From NCBI GenBank assembly GCA_013298025.1, contig JAAFJE010000010.1, positions 141,684 to 205,683 of the forward strand: 64,000 nucleotides of DNA. Direction: 5' to 3'. The stretch comes from Cytophagales bacterium (lineage in GTDB: Bacteria; Bacteroidota; Bacteroidia; Cytophagales; Spirosomataceae). Made by a program: the position numbers and the translations under genes. Of the stretch, positions 55,348-63,853 are shown one piece after another; the first letter of the stretch is position 1, and each line of letters opens with the position of its first letter. The notes under the pieces were generated by a model. The model saw only the letters and a program-made list of their open reading frames with translations, did not search any database and was not told where the DNA came from.

Positions 55348-56010
55348 TTAAGTAGGTATTTTTGTTTGTACTTCCTGTATGAATGCAGAAAGATTGGCAT
55401 TTAATGGACTCAATCGAGCTAATTCTTGCTTCTTTTTGTATGGTTTGGATATTTTCCTATAAAACTTGGGGTCTTTTTTGTCGATAGTAAAATTTTCAGC
55501 CTTTTGAAGTGCTCGATTAAGTGTTTCAAGACAATTGACTTCTTTGGAAGCGGTATTGGGTTTACTCGAATAGTAGATAGGTAGCAACCAACATTCAATA
55601 GAGTCTATAGCAATCGCAAAAATAATTTTATTTGCATTTTGTCGGACAAATTCTTCGCCAATCAATGTTGTCAATTTGTTTTTTATCGCCTCTAATTGTT
55701 GTGCAGAAGATAAATGCTGTAGAACTACTTTATATTTTTCGTTGAGGTTTTCTTTCTTAAAAATATCAGCATCTATTTGAATAATGACAAAATCCATGTT
55801 TTCAACGGCTTGTTGAAACAGAATAGATTCACAATACTCAAAAACTTTCACCCAATTACCAGAAGTAAGTGCTACATTTTCGTCTGTAGCATCTCTGGTG
55901 GGCTGTAGGGGGTCAACTGACAAATCGTCGTCACCAAGTAATCCGTAAAGAATATGTTCTATCACGATTTGGTCTGTAATACCTTCCGAGATTAGTCCAA
56001 TTGTTGACAT
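55348..56010 (-). CDS. TOPRIM-like partner protein of an AAA ATPase
   Basis: A 220-residue protein of no certain family. GLISEGITDQIVIEHIL (Glu at about 9) and IIQIDADIFK (a DxD at about 79-81) look like the Glu and DxD of a TOPRIM fold, and DSIECWLLPIYY resembles a block seen in RloB/DUF4276-type proteins. It starts 5 bp after the ATPase stop, so they form one operon. ATPase plus separate TOPRIM proteins occur in anti-phage systems such as PARIS (AriA/AriB), but this protein is smaller than typical AriB and I cannot claim homology. Nuclease activity is inferred. Confidence 0.6.
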   Translation of the reverse strand: MSTIGLISEGITDQIVIEHILYGLLGDDDLSVDPLQPTRDATDENVALTSGNWVKVFEYCESILFQQAVENMDFVIIQIDADIFKKENLNEKYKVVLQHLSSAQQLEAIKNKLTTLIGEEFVRQNANKIIFAIAIDSIECWLLPIYYSSKPNTASKEVNCLETLNRALQKAENFTIDKKDPKFYRKISKPYKKKQELARLSPLNANLSAFIQEVQTKIPT

Positions 56011-56015
56011 AAGCG

Positions 56016-57188
56016 TTAGAAAGTTTTAGGTAAACCGCCAAGGTATCCTCTCAGAAACTGCTCTGATAAGCGAATGGGCGTTGCTCCTTCTGGCAATTCT
56101 TTTTTCAGAACACGTTTAACTTTTGTATAACCATTCATATTTCTGAATACAACCAATAAGCGTTGGTCATCATCACGTAAATTCAAGCCGTCTAATATAG
56201 CTGGGTTGTGGGTAGTTAGCATGACTTGCTTATCATATTTTTGTGCTAGTTTGACAAGAATTTTAATGAGTTCACTACACAATTTAGGGTTCAAAGAGGT
56301 ATCTATGTTATCTATTGCAAAAAACTTTGGGGTATATTTTGAAATAAATAGAGCGAAGTAAAAAAGAAGGAATAAAAAACCTTCGTTGGCACTTCTTTGG
56401 TCGAAAGAGGCGATACCTTCTTCCAGAAATCTATCTTTCACACGAATACGTTTTTCTGTAAATTTTAAATCTTTGGGAATATCGAATCCATCAAACCAAT
56501 CTATGAGATAAAGGTTCTCTACAAGTGCTTGAAATTCCTCTTTATTTTCTGCTTCCATCGTACTGATAAGCCTAAAAAGCCCCTCTCCTTTTATTCCTAA
56601 CGGTTCTATTTGAGATTCTTCTTCAAATTTTCGCAGAAAAGTATTTTCGGGTGCGTATATCAAGAAACTTTTGAGTTTTTCTTCGATTTCTGACAATTTT
56701 GTCTGTTGTTTACCAAAATATTCCTCTAGTGCATTACGAAAAAGGAGTTGTCGTTCTTGGTTAAATTCAGAAGACTTTTCACTTGAAGTATCTTCTATCA
56801 GTCCTGATAATAATAATTCCAGTTCGTCTGTTCTTCTTCCTAACGTGCGTAATTCTTTTATATACCAATCAGAGAATGGTTCATTTGAATGTTGTAATTC
56901 AATTGGGATTGTGGTATCATTTTCACTAAAAGTAATTTTAATCGGATGCTCGTTTTCACCCATGTCAAAACCACTTCTCATTGCTTTGGGTTCTGTTACT
57001 CTTATCCCCCTAACAGCCAGAAACTCACGACTTAGCTCACGGGATATAGAAGCCGCACCAAAGGCTATGGCTTCCAATATATTACTTTTTCCAGAGCCAT
57101 TAGCACCTATGAATATATTGACTCTTCCTAGCTCTAAATTTAGTTTAGCAATAGATTTGAAGTTTTGTATTTCAATTGTCTTTATCAT
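56016..57188 (-). CDS. AAA/SMC-like ATPase of a candidate defence pair
   Basis: A 390-residue RecF/OLD-type ATPase. It starts MIKTIEIQNFKSI (ATG at 57188), Walker A is FIGANGSGKSN (about residues 28-38), and the C-terminal part has Walker B FFAIDNIDTSLNP and the switch LTTHNPAILDGL. The residue after the Walker B Asp is Asn rather than the usual Glu, which in ABC-type enzymes is the hydrolysis base. The middle (about 90-230) is an insertion with helices, as in OLD-family ATPases. No TOPRIM domain is fused; the following gene seems to supply it. Confidence 0.75.
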   Translation of the reverse strand: MIKTIEIQNFKSIAKLNLELGRVNIFIGANGSGKSNILEAIAFGAASISRELSREFLAVRGIRVTEPKAMRSGFDMGENEHPIKITFSENDTTIPIELQHSNEPFSDWYIKELRTLGRRTDELELLLSGLIEDTSSEKSSEFNQERQLLFRNALEEYFGKQQTKLSEIEEKLKSFLIYAPENTFLRKFEEESQIEPLGIKGEGLFRLISTMEAENKEEFQALVENLYLIDWFDGFDIPKDLKFTEKRIRVKDRFLEEGIASFDQRSANEGFLFLLFYFALFISKYTPKFFAIDNIDTSLNPKLCSELIKILVKLAQKYDKQVMLTTHNPAILDGLNLRDDDQRLLVVFRNMNGYTKVKRVLKKELPEGATPIRLSEQFLRGYLGGLPKTF

Positions 57189-57517
57189 ATAGTCACCCAT
57201 GCTTATTACATTGCAAGATACAAAAAATACCCATGTAAACGTATGCCACTACCAAGTGAAATCTATCGTGTTTGCTTGTTAGCCTATCCAACACCCCTAT
57301 AAAACTTATTTTTTTAGGGTTTGGCATTGATATTGCTGTGTTATAGTTCTATCTTGCGTATTATTGTATTTTCTATAGAAATTTTGAGGTTTTTACCATA
57401 TAAAGACTTTTTTACAAAAAAAAATCCATCTAAAATCCTATTATATAAGGATTTAAGCAAACTATTAAGCCATATTTTTGTTACTATAAAAAGACCCGAG
57501 CGAACCCCTTTGCAATC
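57189..57517. other. Divergent gap between the ATPase and a membrane gene
   Basis: About 330 bp, AT-rich. A rightward -7 candidate TATTTTTG lies at 57473-57480, 37 nt before the ATG at 57518. An open frame near 57321-57521 without an ATG start is not believed to be a gene. Confidence 0.4.
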
Positions 57518-58033
57518 ATGAATACAACCATGCTATCCAAAATTTTACGCAATGAACTATACCAATCCAAAAAAAATGAGATGTATCTTACAGCTTACAT
57601 CAACTTTATAAAATCGTGTAAAAAATGGGTTGAAATTACCTCTTTGCTACTCTCCACTTCTGGTATTGCGGCTTGGTTTTCAACCAAAAATGCACAGTGG
57701 GCTGCCCTCACTTCTTCCATGTCAGTGGGCGTAAAATTATCAGAGCTTTTCTTTGAAAAAATGATTGCCAACGAAGACCACGTACAAGATTTGGTAGAAC
57801 TCAAAAATAGTTGGTTGACCTACTTCTATGAAACAGAAAAAATATGGCTTAAATGGCATTCAGCACAACTTACCGAGGCTGAGGTATTGCAATTGTATTC
57901 GGATAAATTGATTGGGATGCGTTCTAAGCTAGAAGAACGCAACAGTGCCATGAAGATTTGGAAAGTATATCATTTGACCAAACAAAGCGACGCTCAATCG
58001 GTGAGAGCGATGGACCAATATTTTACGTACTAG
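57518..58033 (+). CDS. Two-helix membrane protein, possibly SLATT-like
   Basis: A 171-residue protein. Residues about 28-53 and 57-75 are two closely spaced hydrophobic stretches (ITSLLLSTSGIAAWF and WAALTSSMSVGVKLSELFF), flanked by long amphipathic helices. This resembles SLATT-domain proteins, which are pore-like effectors in nucleotide-signalling conflict systems, but the match is by architecture only. It is divergent from the ATPase/TOPRIM-like pair and may or may not belong to it. Its stop overlaps the convergent TSUP gene by 4 bp. Confidence 0.45.
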   Translation: MNTTMLSKILRNELYQSKKNEMYLTAYINFIKSCKKWVEITSLLLSTSGIAAWFSTKNAQWAALTSSMSVGVKLSELFFEKMIANEDHVQDLVELKNSWLTYFYETEKIWLKWHSAQLTEAEVLQLYSDKLIGMRSKLEERNSAMKIWKVYHLTKQSDAQSVRAMDQYFTY

Positions 58034-58761
58034 GTGGTTAGATATTTAAGCACCTGAAAAACTGATGTAAGCACAACAATGCTTAAAACAATGTACCGAA
58101 AAACTAACTCCGAAGTGTAGCGTAAAATGATTTTACCGACATAGCTTCCAGCTAGACTAATACCTATCAGAAAAGGAATCAATATCACGTTTTCCTGTCT
58201 AAAATATCCATTACTTACATAAATTACTGCCCTGCTGGCATCAACCCCAAGGTCTATCAAAGCTGATGTAGCTATGAAAATAGTCTTTGGCAGTTGAAAA
58301 GCTGCGAGTGTAATACCTCGTATAGCACCACCTGTACCAACCAAACCTGCCAAAAAGCCAGACATCACGCCTCCAATATATAAATTTTGGTTACTTTGAT
58401 CCAGTGTTTTATTGAAGTTATACAACAGGTAAACAGATAAGCCTACCAATACTATGTTCATCAATAACTCCATTGGTTTGGTAGGTAGAAAAGTAGTCAT
58501 CCAAGCACCAATCATCACAAAAACAATGGCTGGAATGCCTAGTTTTAGTGCAATATCTCGGTCAATTCCTTGCCGAAAAAGAGCTATTTTCGATATATTG
58601 CTGAACACATGAAATACCGCCGTAATACCCAACACCTCTTTGTATTCAAAAAACATAGAAGCCACTGGCACAAATAAAATAGAAGACCCAAAGCCCGAAA
58701 TCGTACCGATAATTTCCGAAACAAATGCAAGTAAAATGAATAGATAGTATTTTTCTAGCAT
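58030..58761 (-). CDS. TSUP-family (TauE/SafE) membrane transporter, second
   Basis: A 243-residue membrane protein with about eight helices. The repeat signatures ISGFGSSILFVPVASMF (about residues 21-37) and GFLAGLVGTGGAIRGITLAA (about 134-153) are those of TauE/SafE permeases for sulfur or organic anions. It differs in sequence from the TSUP protein at 20820 and has no adjacent sulfur gene. The substrate is unknown. Confidence 0.85.
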   Translation of the reverse strand: MLEKYYLFILLAFVSEIIGTISGFGSSILFVPVASMFFEYKEVLGITAVFHVFSNISKIALFRQGIDRDIALKLGIPAIVFVMIGAWMTTFLPTKPMELLMNIVLVGLSVYLLYNFNKTLDQSNQNLYIGGVMSGFLAGLVGTGGAIRGITLAAFQLPKTIFIATSALIDLGVDASRAVIYVSNGYFRQENVILIPFLIGISLAGSYVGKIILRYTSELVFRYIVLSIVVLTSVFQVLKYLTT

Positions 58762-58905
58762 GAATAAAAGTATTATCAGTTGGGTACTAAATTATTTTTG
58801 TAAGCTAACGCTTTGCAAAGATTTTTGACCTCGAATGGCATTGGAATTGTCTTACACCATAAGAAAACTCTCATACTTACCCGTAATAGACTTTTCCCCC
58901 ATGCT

Positions 58906-59808
58906 TTACAGCCAGTCTATTCCTTTTTTGAGCAACGCCAATGTTTTGGCTTCCTCCGAACCTTCTACCGCTTGATAGTCGTAAACCCACTGAGCTAAAG
59001 GAGGCATACTCATCAAAATAGACTCGGTACGGCCGTTGGTTTCTAGTCCAAACTTTGTACCACGGTCGTGTACCAAATTAAACTCGACATAGCGACCTCT
59101 ACGCAGCAATTGGAAGGTCTTTTCAGCTTCGCCATAGGGCAATGCCTGATTTTTTGCCATAAAATGCGTATAAATAGGAGCAAATATTTCTCCGATGTCT
59201 TTGACAAAAGCAAAGAGTTGGTCTTTGGTTCGGGTAGGATTTACTTTTTGATAGTCGAAAAAGATACCGCCAATTCCCCTCGTTTCATTGCGGTGCGTAT
59301 TGAAGAAATAGTCATCAGCCCATTTTTTAAAATGAGGATAATACGATTCGTCGTGTTTATCACAGACGGCTTTAAGCTGTTGATGAAACCAACGGGCATC
59401 TTCTTCTACGATGTAATGGGGCGTTAGGTCGATGCCTCCGCCAAACCAAAACTCGCCATTACTCATTTCAAAGTAACGCACATTCATGTGTATAATTGGC
59501 ACACGAGGGCTACGTGGATGAATTACGATAGATACCCCTGTAGCGAAGAAATCCACTTTCTCTTTTAGCCCCATCGACTGCAACATTTTCTCATGCAAAT
59601 CGCCCCAGACAGCCGAAAACATCACACCTCCTTTTTCAATCACCTCGCCTTCTTGTACCACACGGCTACGACCGCCTCCGCCTCCTGCTCTTTGCCACAA
59701 ATCTTCGTGAAAATTTGCCCTACCATCGGCCTTTTCCAAAGCAGCACAAATACGGTCTTGCAGGCTTTCAAAGTAGGTTTTTATCTCTTCTTTTGCAATC
59801 ATGGTCAT
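58906..59808 (-). CDS. hemF: Oxygen-dependent coproporphyrinogen III oxidase
   Basis: A 300-residue enzyme of haem synthesis that oxidatively decarboxylates coproporphyrinogen III to protoporphyrinogen IX with O2. Motifs: GGGGRSRVV (about residues 42-50), MNVRYFE, FWFGGGIDLTPHY (about 120-132), FDYQK, and RGRYVEFNLVHDRGT (about 237-251). It starts 6 bp after the penicillin-binding-protein stop, so it is probably co-transcribed with it. The Met at position 3 (59802) is an alternative start. It indicates an aerobic organism. Confidence 0.95.
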   Translation of the reverse strand: MTMIAKEEIKTYFESLQDRICAALEKADGRANFHEDLWQRAGGGGGRSRVVQEGEVIEKGGVMFSAVWGDLHEKMLQSMGLKEKVDFFATGVSIVIHPRSPRVPIIHMNVRYFEMSNGEFWFGGGIDLTPHYIVEEDARWFHQQLKAVCDKHDESYYPHFKKWADDYFFNTHRNETRGIGGIFFDYQKVNPTRTKDQLFAFVKDIGEIFAPIYTHFMAKNQALPYGEAEKTFQLLRRGRYVEFNLVHDRGTKFGLETNGRTESILMSMPPLAQWVYDYQAVEGSEEAKTLALLKKGIDWL

Positions 59809-59814
59809 AATATT

Positions 59815-62406
59815 TTAATTTCCTGTTGTATCTGGTGCGGCTCTATACGAATGTCCTACCGAATCGGTAGCACTACCCAAGCTATCAACGCTTGTAGAAT
59901 CGCTTCGTGCTGGGCCATAATAGCCTCCGGTACAACTAATATCTTTGGTAAATCGTTTGGGGTCTAGTTTTTCAAAAGGTACAGGATGATATGCTTCCAG
60001 CGAAGCATCTTCTTTAATTTTTAGCATAAAACGCCTATACAGTGGCATGGCGGTTTTAGACCCTTCGCCCAAAGCACCCGTTCGGAAGTGTATCGAGCGG
60101 TCGTCGCCACCAACCCAAACCCCCGTGACGAGGTTATGCGTCATGCCCATAAACCAGCCGTCGGAATGGTTAGAAGTTGTGCCTGTTTTACCTGCAAAAG
60201 CGGGTTGATAACGGTTTTTTTCTGGCAGTAATTTAGCCCCATCGCCCCAAAGCAAACTGCTACCTGTACCACCATCATAAATAGTGCCTTCGAGCATATT
60301 ACGCATCAACAACGCCGATTCTTTGCGGATAACCCTTTTTACCTGCGGGTCGAAGTGTTGCATGACATTTCCGTTTTGGTCTTGTATTTCTGAAACTAAG
60401 AGCGGTTCGGCATGGATACCTTCGTTGATGAAAGCCGAATAAGCTCCTATCATTTCATACAACGATACATCAAACGAACCTAATCCGATAGAAGCTACAG
60501 GCCGTAAACGGCTCGTGATGCCCATTTGTTTGGCATAATACATGACGGTATCTGCCCCAATTTCGTTGGTAAGTTTTGCTGTAATTGAGTTGATTGACTT
60601 GGCTAAAGCACGTTTCAAAGGCATGGTCGAATAACTAAAATGCCCATCGGCATTGCTAGGTCGCCAAACTTTGATTTCGCCTTTTTCTTCTACTTCCAAT
60701 TCAAAAGGTTCGTCACGCATCATATAGCAAGGCGATAAATCTTTTGGCCCATCAATGGCAGCCGTATAAACAAAAGGCTTAAACGTAGAACCAGGCTGGC
60801 GTTTTCCTTGCTTCACATGGTCGTATTTGAAATATTTAAAATCTAAACCGCCCACCCAAGCCTTGATATGACCCGTGAAAGGGTCCATAGCCATCATGCC
60901 TGCTTGTAAGAATTTTTTGTAATATTGAATCGAATCGTAAGGAGTCATTTCTTTTTGTTCTTCTCCTTCTCGTGTGCGAGAATACACCCACATTTTATGC
61001 TTGACATTTTTCATATAATGCCAAACAGAATCTTGGTTGTCGGGAAAACGTTTGGCTAAGGCTTTGTAATACTCGGTACGTTTGGCAACCGTGTCGATAA
61101 AACCCGTGATTTCGTTGCCTTTTTCGTCCACCCAAGGGTTTTGCCCAGACCAGTGATTGTCAAAGGTTTTCTGCAAATTACGCATTCCTTCCGATACAGC
61201 ATCTTCGGCGTAAGTTTGCATACGAGAGTCGATTGTCGTAATAATTTTTAGTCCATCCCGGTATAAATCCAGTTCTACTTCATTTTTTTCAGCCCATTCA
61301 TTCAAATAACGAGCCACCGCCACTTTAAAGTAATTGCCATTACCATCATAAGGCGACTCTTCGTGTTCTTTGAGTTCTATAGGCAATACCGACACCGAAT
61401 CATACACCGCTTTGCTCAAATAGCCATATTTCACCATTTGCGAAAGCACCACATTGCGGCGTTTCCACGATTTATTTTCCTCCAAAGGTTTGTTTCTGTA
61501 GCGAATAGGATTGTAGGTTGTCGTAGCTTTTTGCATACCTACCAACACGGCAGCTTCTTGTACGCTCAGGCTATCGGGCGAGGTATTGAAATAGCGTTGC
61601 GAAGCTACCTTGATACCATACGAGTTGCTCCCAAAATCTACCGTATTGAGGTACCATAAAATGATTTCGTCCTTGGTATAATAACGCTCTAGCTTGATGG
61701 CCGTCAACCATTCTTTTGTCTTGATTATCAAAGTCTTAAACCCTGGCACGTAGCCCAACAATCCCTTTTTACGCAAGCCTTCTTTCTTACGGGTTTTAAA
61801 CAAATTCTTCGCCAATTGCTGGGTGATGGTACTCCCTCCTCCACGCTCGCCACCTTGCAAAATACCCGCCACAACACCAAACATCGCTCGAAAATCGATG
61901 CCCGAATGGTCTTTGAAACGTGCATCTTCTGTGGCAATCAGGGCGTTGACGAGATAAGGCGATAACTCGTTAAAATTCTTGACAGGCGTGCGGTTTTCTT
62001 GAAAAAATTTACCAAGCAATACGCCATCGGCAGAATAAATTTCAGAAGATTGTGAGAGTTTAGGGTTTTGAAGCTCCCCTACCGAAGGCATTTCGCCCGT
62101 GAGCCATAAAAAGTTGTTTTCGATGGTAAAAATATAAAATGCCCCTACCAGTACCGTCCAAGCGAATGCTCTCCAGAGTTTTTTTACCGGTTGAAAATAC
62201 GCCGAATCGGTGTCAATGCCCAAGCTACCAAGAATTTGCTGGGTAAAAGCAGCCCAAGTCGAAGGAAGTGCATCAAGCCAAGCGTCGAAGGCAGCCATAC
62301 GTTGCTTACCGATTATTTTAGCTAATAGTTTGCTGCATAAATGCCAGATGGCAAGTAGTACAACAATGCCCAATTTTTTGAAGAATTGAATAATTTTATT
62401 AATCAT
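59815..62406 (-). CDS. mrcA: Penicillin-binding protein 1A, bifunctional
   Basis: An 863-residue class A PBP that polymerises and crosslinks peptidoglycan. It has an N-terminal cytoplasmic stretch, one membrane helix (LVGAFYIFTIENNFLWL, about residue 90), a GT51 glycosyltransferase domain (ATEDARFKDHSGID, GGGSTITQQLAKN), and a transpeptidase with the active Ser in PGSTFKPF, SIN and KTGTT. The ATG at 62406 is chosen over an in-frame upstream start that adds only 10 residues. hemF follows after 6 bp. Confidence 0.95.
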   Translation of the reverse strand: MINKIIQFFKKLGIVVLLAIWHLCSKLLAKIIGKQRMAAFDAWLDALPSTWAAFTQQILGSLGIDTDSAYFQPVKKLWRAFAWTVLVGAFYIFTIENNFLWLTGEMPSVGELQNPKLSQSSEIYSADGVLLGKFFQENRTPVKNFNELSPYLVNALIATEDARFKDHSGIDFRAMFGVVAGILQGGERGGGSTITQQLAKNLFKTRKKEGLRKKGLLGYVPGFKTLIIKTKEWLTAIKLERYYTKDEIILWYLNTVDFGSNSYGIKVASQRYFNTSPDSLSVQEAAVLVGMQKATTTYNPIRYRNKPLEENKSWKRRNVVLSQMVKYGYLSKAVYDSVSVLPIELKEHEESPYDGNGNYFKVAVARYLNEWAEKNEVELDLYRDGLKIITTIDSRMQTYAEDAVSEGMRNLQKTFDNHWSGQNPWVDEKGNEITGFIDTVAKRTEYYKALAKRFPDNQDSVWHYMKNVKHKMWVYSRTREGEEQKEMTPYDSIQYYKKFLQAGMMAMDPFTGHIKAWVGGLDFKYFKYDHVKQGKRQPGSTFKPFVYTAAIDGPKDLSPCYMMRDEPFELEVEEKGEIKVWRPSNADGHFSYSTMPLKRALAKSINSITAKLTNEIGADTVMYYAKQMGITSRLRPVASIGLGSFDVSLYEMIGAYSAFINEGIHAEPLLVSEIQDQNGNVMQHFDPQVKRVIRKESALLMRNMLEGTIYDGGTGSSLLWGDGAKLLPEKNRYQPAFAGKTGTTSNHSDGWFMGMTHNLVTGVWVGGDDRSIHFRTGALGEGSKTAMPLYRRFMLKIKEDASLEAYHPVPFEKLDPKRFTKDISCTGGYYGPARSDSTSVDSLGSATDSVGHSYRAAPDTTGN

Positions 62407-62630
62407 ACACTTATTTGTCAGGGAAACGAACGACAAGTTACAATAAAATTGGGTTTACTTCCAAAGTTTGAGCCAAGTAGATTTTACGAAGCTTCCAACA
62501 AGCCTCGTTCAAGTAGCATGGATGAAGGCTAGGTAAATTTTTTTTTATTTTTTTACCTTTTATATCTCTTTGAAAATCAAGGAATGGCAACAACAGTAGC
62601 TTTAAAGAGGCATTTTTTTTCAAAAAGGCA

Positions 62631-62662
62631 TTTGCACCACAGGAAAAAAAGCACTAATTTTG
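62631..62662 (+). promoter_or_regulatory. Promoter of the first tRNA-Ser gene
   Basis: TTTG at 62631-62634 and TAATTTTG at 62655-62662 with a 20-nt spacer, a full match to the Bacteroidota -33/-7 promoter. The tRNA starts 15 nt later. Confidence 0.8.
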
Positions 62663-62677
62663 CATCATCAAACACAA

Positions 62678-62765
62678 AGAGAGTTGGCAGAGTGGTCGAA
62701 TGCGGCGGTCTTGAAAACCGTTGACTGTCACAGGTCCGGGGGTTCGAATCCCTCACTCTCTACCA
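62678..62765 (+). tRNA. tRNA-Ser (UGA), copy 1
   Basis: An 88-nt class II tRNA with encoded CCA. Acceptor AGAGAGT pairs with ACTCTCT, the anticodon stem is CGGTC/ACCG-type with loop CTTGAAA giving anticodon TGA, a long variable arm follows (GACTGTCACAGGTC region), and the T-loop is GGTTCGAATCC. It reads UCA and UCG codons. A second identical copy lies 398 bp downstream. Confidence 0.95.
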
Positions 62766-62768
62766 AAC

Positions 62769-62796
62769 AAAAAGCTTGTCATACGACAAGCTTTTT
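62769..62796 (+). terminator. Terminator of the first tRNA-Ser gene
   Basis: A perfect 12-bp stem, AAAAAGCTTGTC with GACAAGCTTTTT, directly after the tRNA. Confidence 0.88.
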
Positions 62797-63028
62797 GTAT
62801 TTTCGGGCAATTGCTTTTGGATTACCAACCTATTCACTCTTTATATCCGAAAGCAGACCGGTCAAATCTCCCCCCATCTTAACTCCCTTATTTCAATCAT
62901 CTGCCTTATAGCAAAGGATTTTTTACTACTACATTTATTTTTTACAAAAAATTTTTCTTAGTAAATCCTTGATAACAAAAGCATTATTGTATTTAAAGAT
63001 TTTTTTTATCTAGCATTTCAAAGAAAAA

Positions 63029-63060
63029 TTTGCTTTGTATTATACAAAACACTAATTTTG
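63029..63060 (+). promoter_or_regulatory. Promoter of the second tRNA-Ser gene
   Basis: TTTG at 63029-63032 and TAATTTTG at 63053-63060, again with a 20-nt spacer and 15 nt before the tRNA. Confidence 0.8.
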
Positions 63061-63075
63061 CACCATCAAAAACAA

Positions 63076-63163
63076 AGAGAGTTGGCAGAGTGGTCGAATG
63101 CGGCGGTCTTGAAAACCGTTGACTGTCACAGGTCCGGGGGTTCGAATCCCTCACTCTCTACCA
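63076..63163 (+). tRNA. tRNA-Ser (UGA), copy 2
   Basis: Identical over its full 88 nt to copy 1, with matching -7 box, leader end and terminator. The sequence between the units differs, so this is a tandem duplication whose spacer has diverged, with the functional parts kept. Confidence 0.95.
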
Positions 63164-63166
63164 AAC

Positions 63167-63194
63167 AAAAAGCTTGTCGTGCGACAAGCTTTTT
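63167..63194 (+). terminator. Terminator of the second tRNA-Ser gene
   Basis: The same 12-bp stem as copy 1, with two changes in the 4-nt loop and a longer T-run. Confidence 0.88.
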
Positions 63195-63280
63195 TTATTT
63201 TTCTCCTTTTTTCTTTATAAAAATACACTTTTAATCCCTACTGTGCTTGATTAGCAAGTGCTTCTAGTAACTCCTCAAAT

Positions 63281-63853
63281 TTATTCATGGTTTGTATAAA
63301 AAGTACCCACCTGCTGTTTAAAAGCTGAAGCTGCTAAGATGCCTTGGTATTCTTTTTTTTCGGAATAAAGGGTAAGTCCTAATAACTGCCAATCAACGGT
63401 GGCTCTTACCGTATAAGTAAACTGGTGGGCTTTTGTTGGCGTGATGTTTAAATATAGGGGAGTCCAACGAATGCCATAAAAAAAGCCTTTGCTCCAGTGA
63501 TTGGCCCTAATAGGCACGGTAAGATGCTGGCTATTTTCACCCAATAAAATACTGATGCCATGGGTTGCCATGCCCCATCCTTCGCTCGCCAAATTGATTT
63601 CTTTGAGGTAAGTCAGGTCGCTGATGCGTTCTTCTTTGCTGGTAAAATCCCATACTTTGGGGGAAACTTGAGGACTAGGGTTGGTCAGAGATTCGATAGG
63701 GGGATGTATCGTAAAACAAATCAATCCAACCAAAAAAATAAGCGAGGCAGGCAAACCAAACTGTTGCCGAAGTAAACGAGTGGCTTTATAGCTTACATAT
63801 AAAAAGCATAGCAACAAACCGAGGTTTAATAAACTCCATAATACGTGTAACAT
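63281..63853 (-). CDS. Unidentified membrane-anchored protein
   Basis: A 190-residue protein with two N-terminal hydrophobic helices (LWSLLNLGLLLCFLYVSY and LPASLIFLVGLICFTI) and then an approximately 140-residue beta-rich soluble part (HLTVPIRANHWSKGFFYGIR and VRATVDWQLLG fragments). No catalytic motif or named domain is recognised. The soluble part is probably periplasmic. It stands alone at the right end of the window. Confidence 0.6.
   Translation of the reverse strand: MLHVLWSLLNLGLLLCFLYVSYKATRLLRQQFGLPASLIFLVGLICFTIHPPIESLTNPSPQVSPKVWDFTSKEERISDLTYLKEINLASEGWGMATHGISILLGENSQHLTVPIRANHWSKGFFYGIRWTPLYLNITPTKAHQFTYTVRATVDWQLLGLTLYSEKKEYQGILAASAFKQQVGTFYTNHE

Noticed and set aside
57321..57521. 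Small frame upstream of the two-helix membrane gene
   Set aside because: It lacks an ATG start, is low in complexity and overlaps the likely promoter.
62438..62623. Short leftward frame upstream of mrcA
   Set aside because: No recognisable domain; it lies in the probable leader and promoter gap.
62660..62911. Open frame spanning the first tRNA-Ser gene
   Set aside because: It is the familiar spurious reading of a tRNA-Ser; the RNA gene fully explains the sequence.
63240..63288. 16-codon frame overlapping the end of the gene at 63281
   Set aside because: MNKFEELLEALANQAQ is open, but too short and unsupported by other signals.
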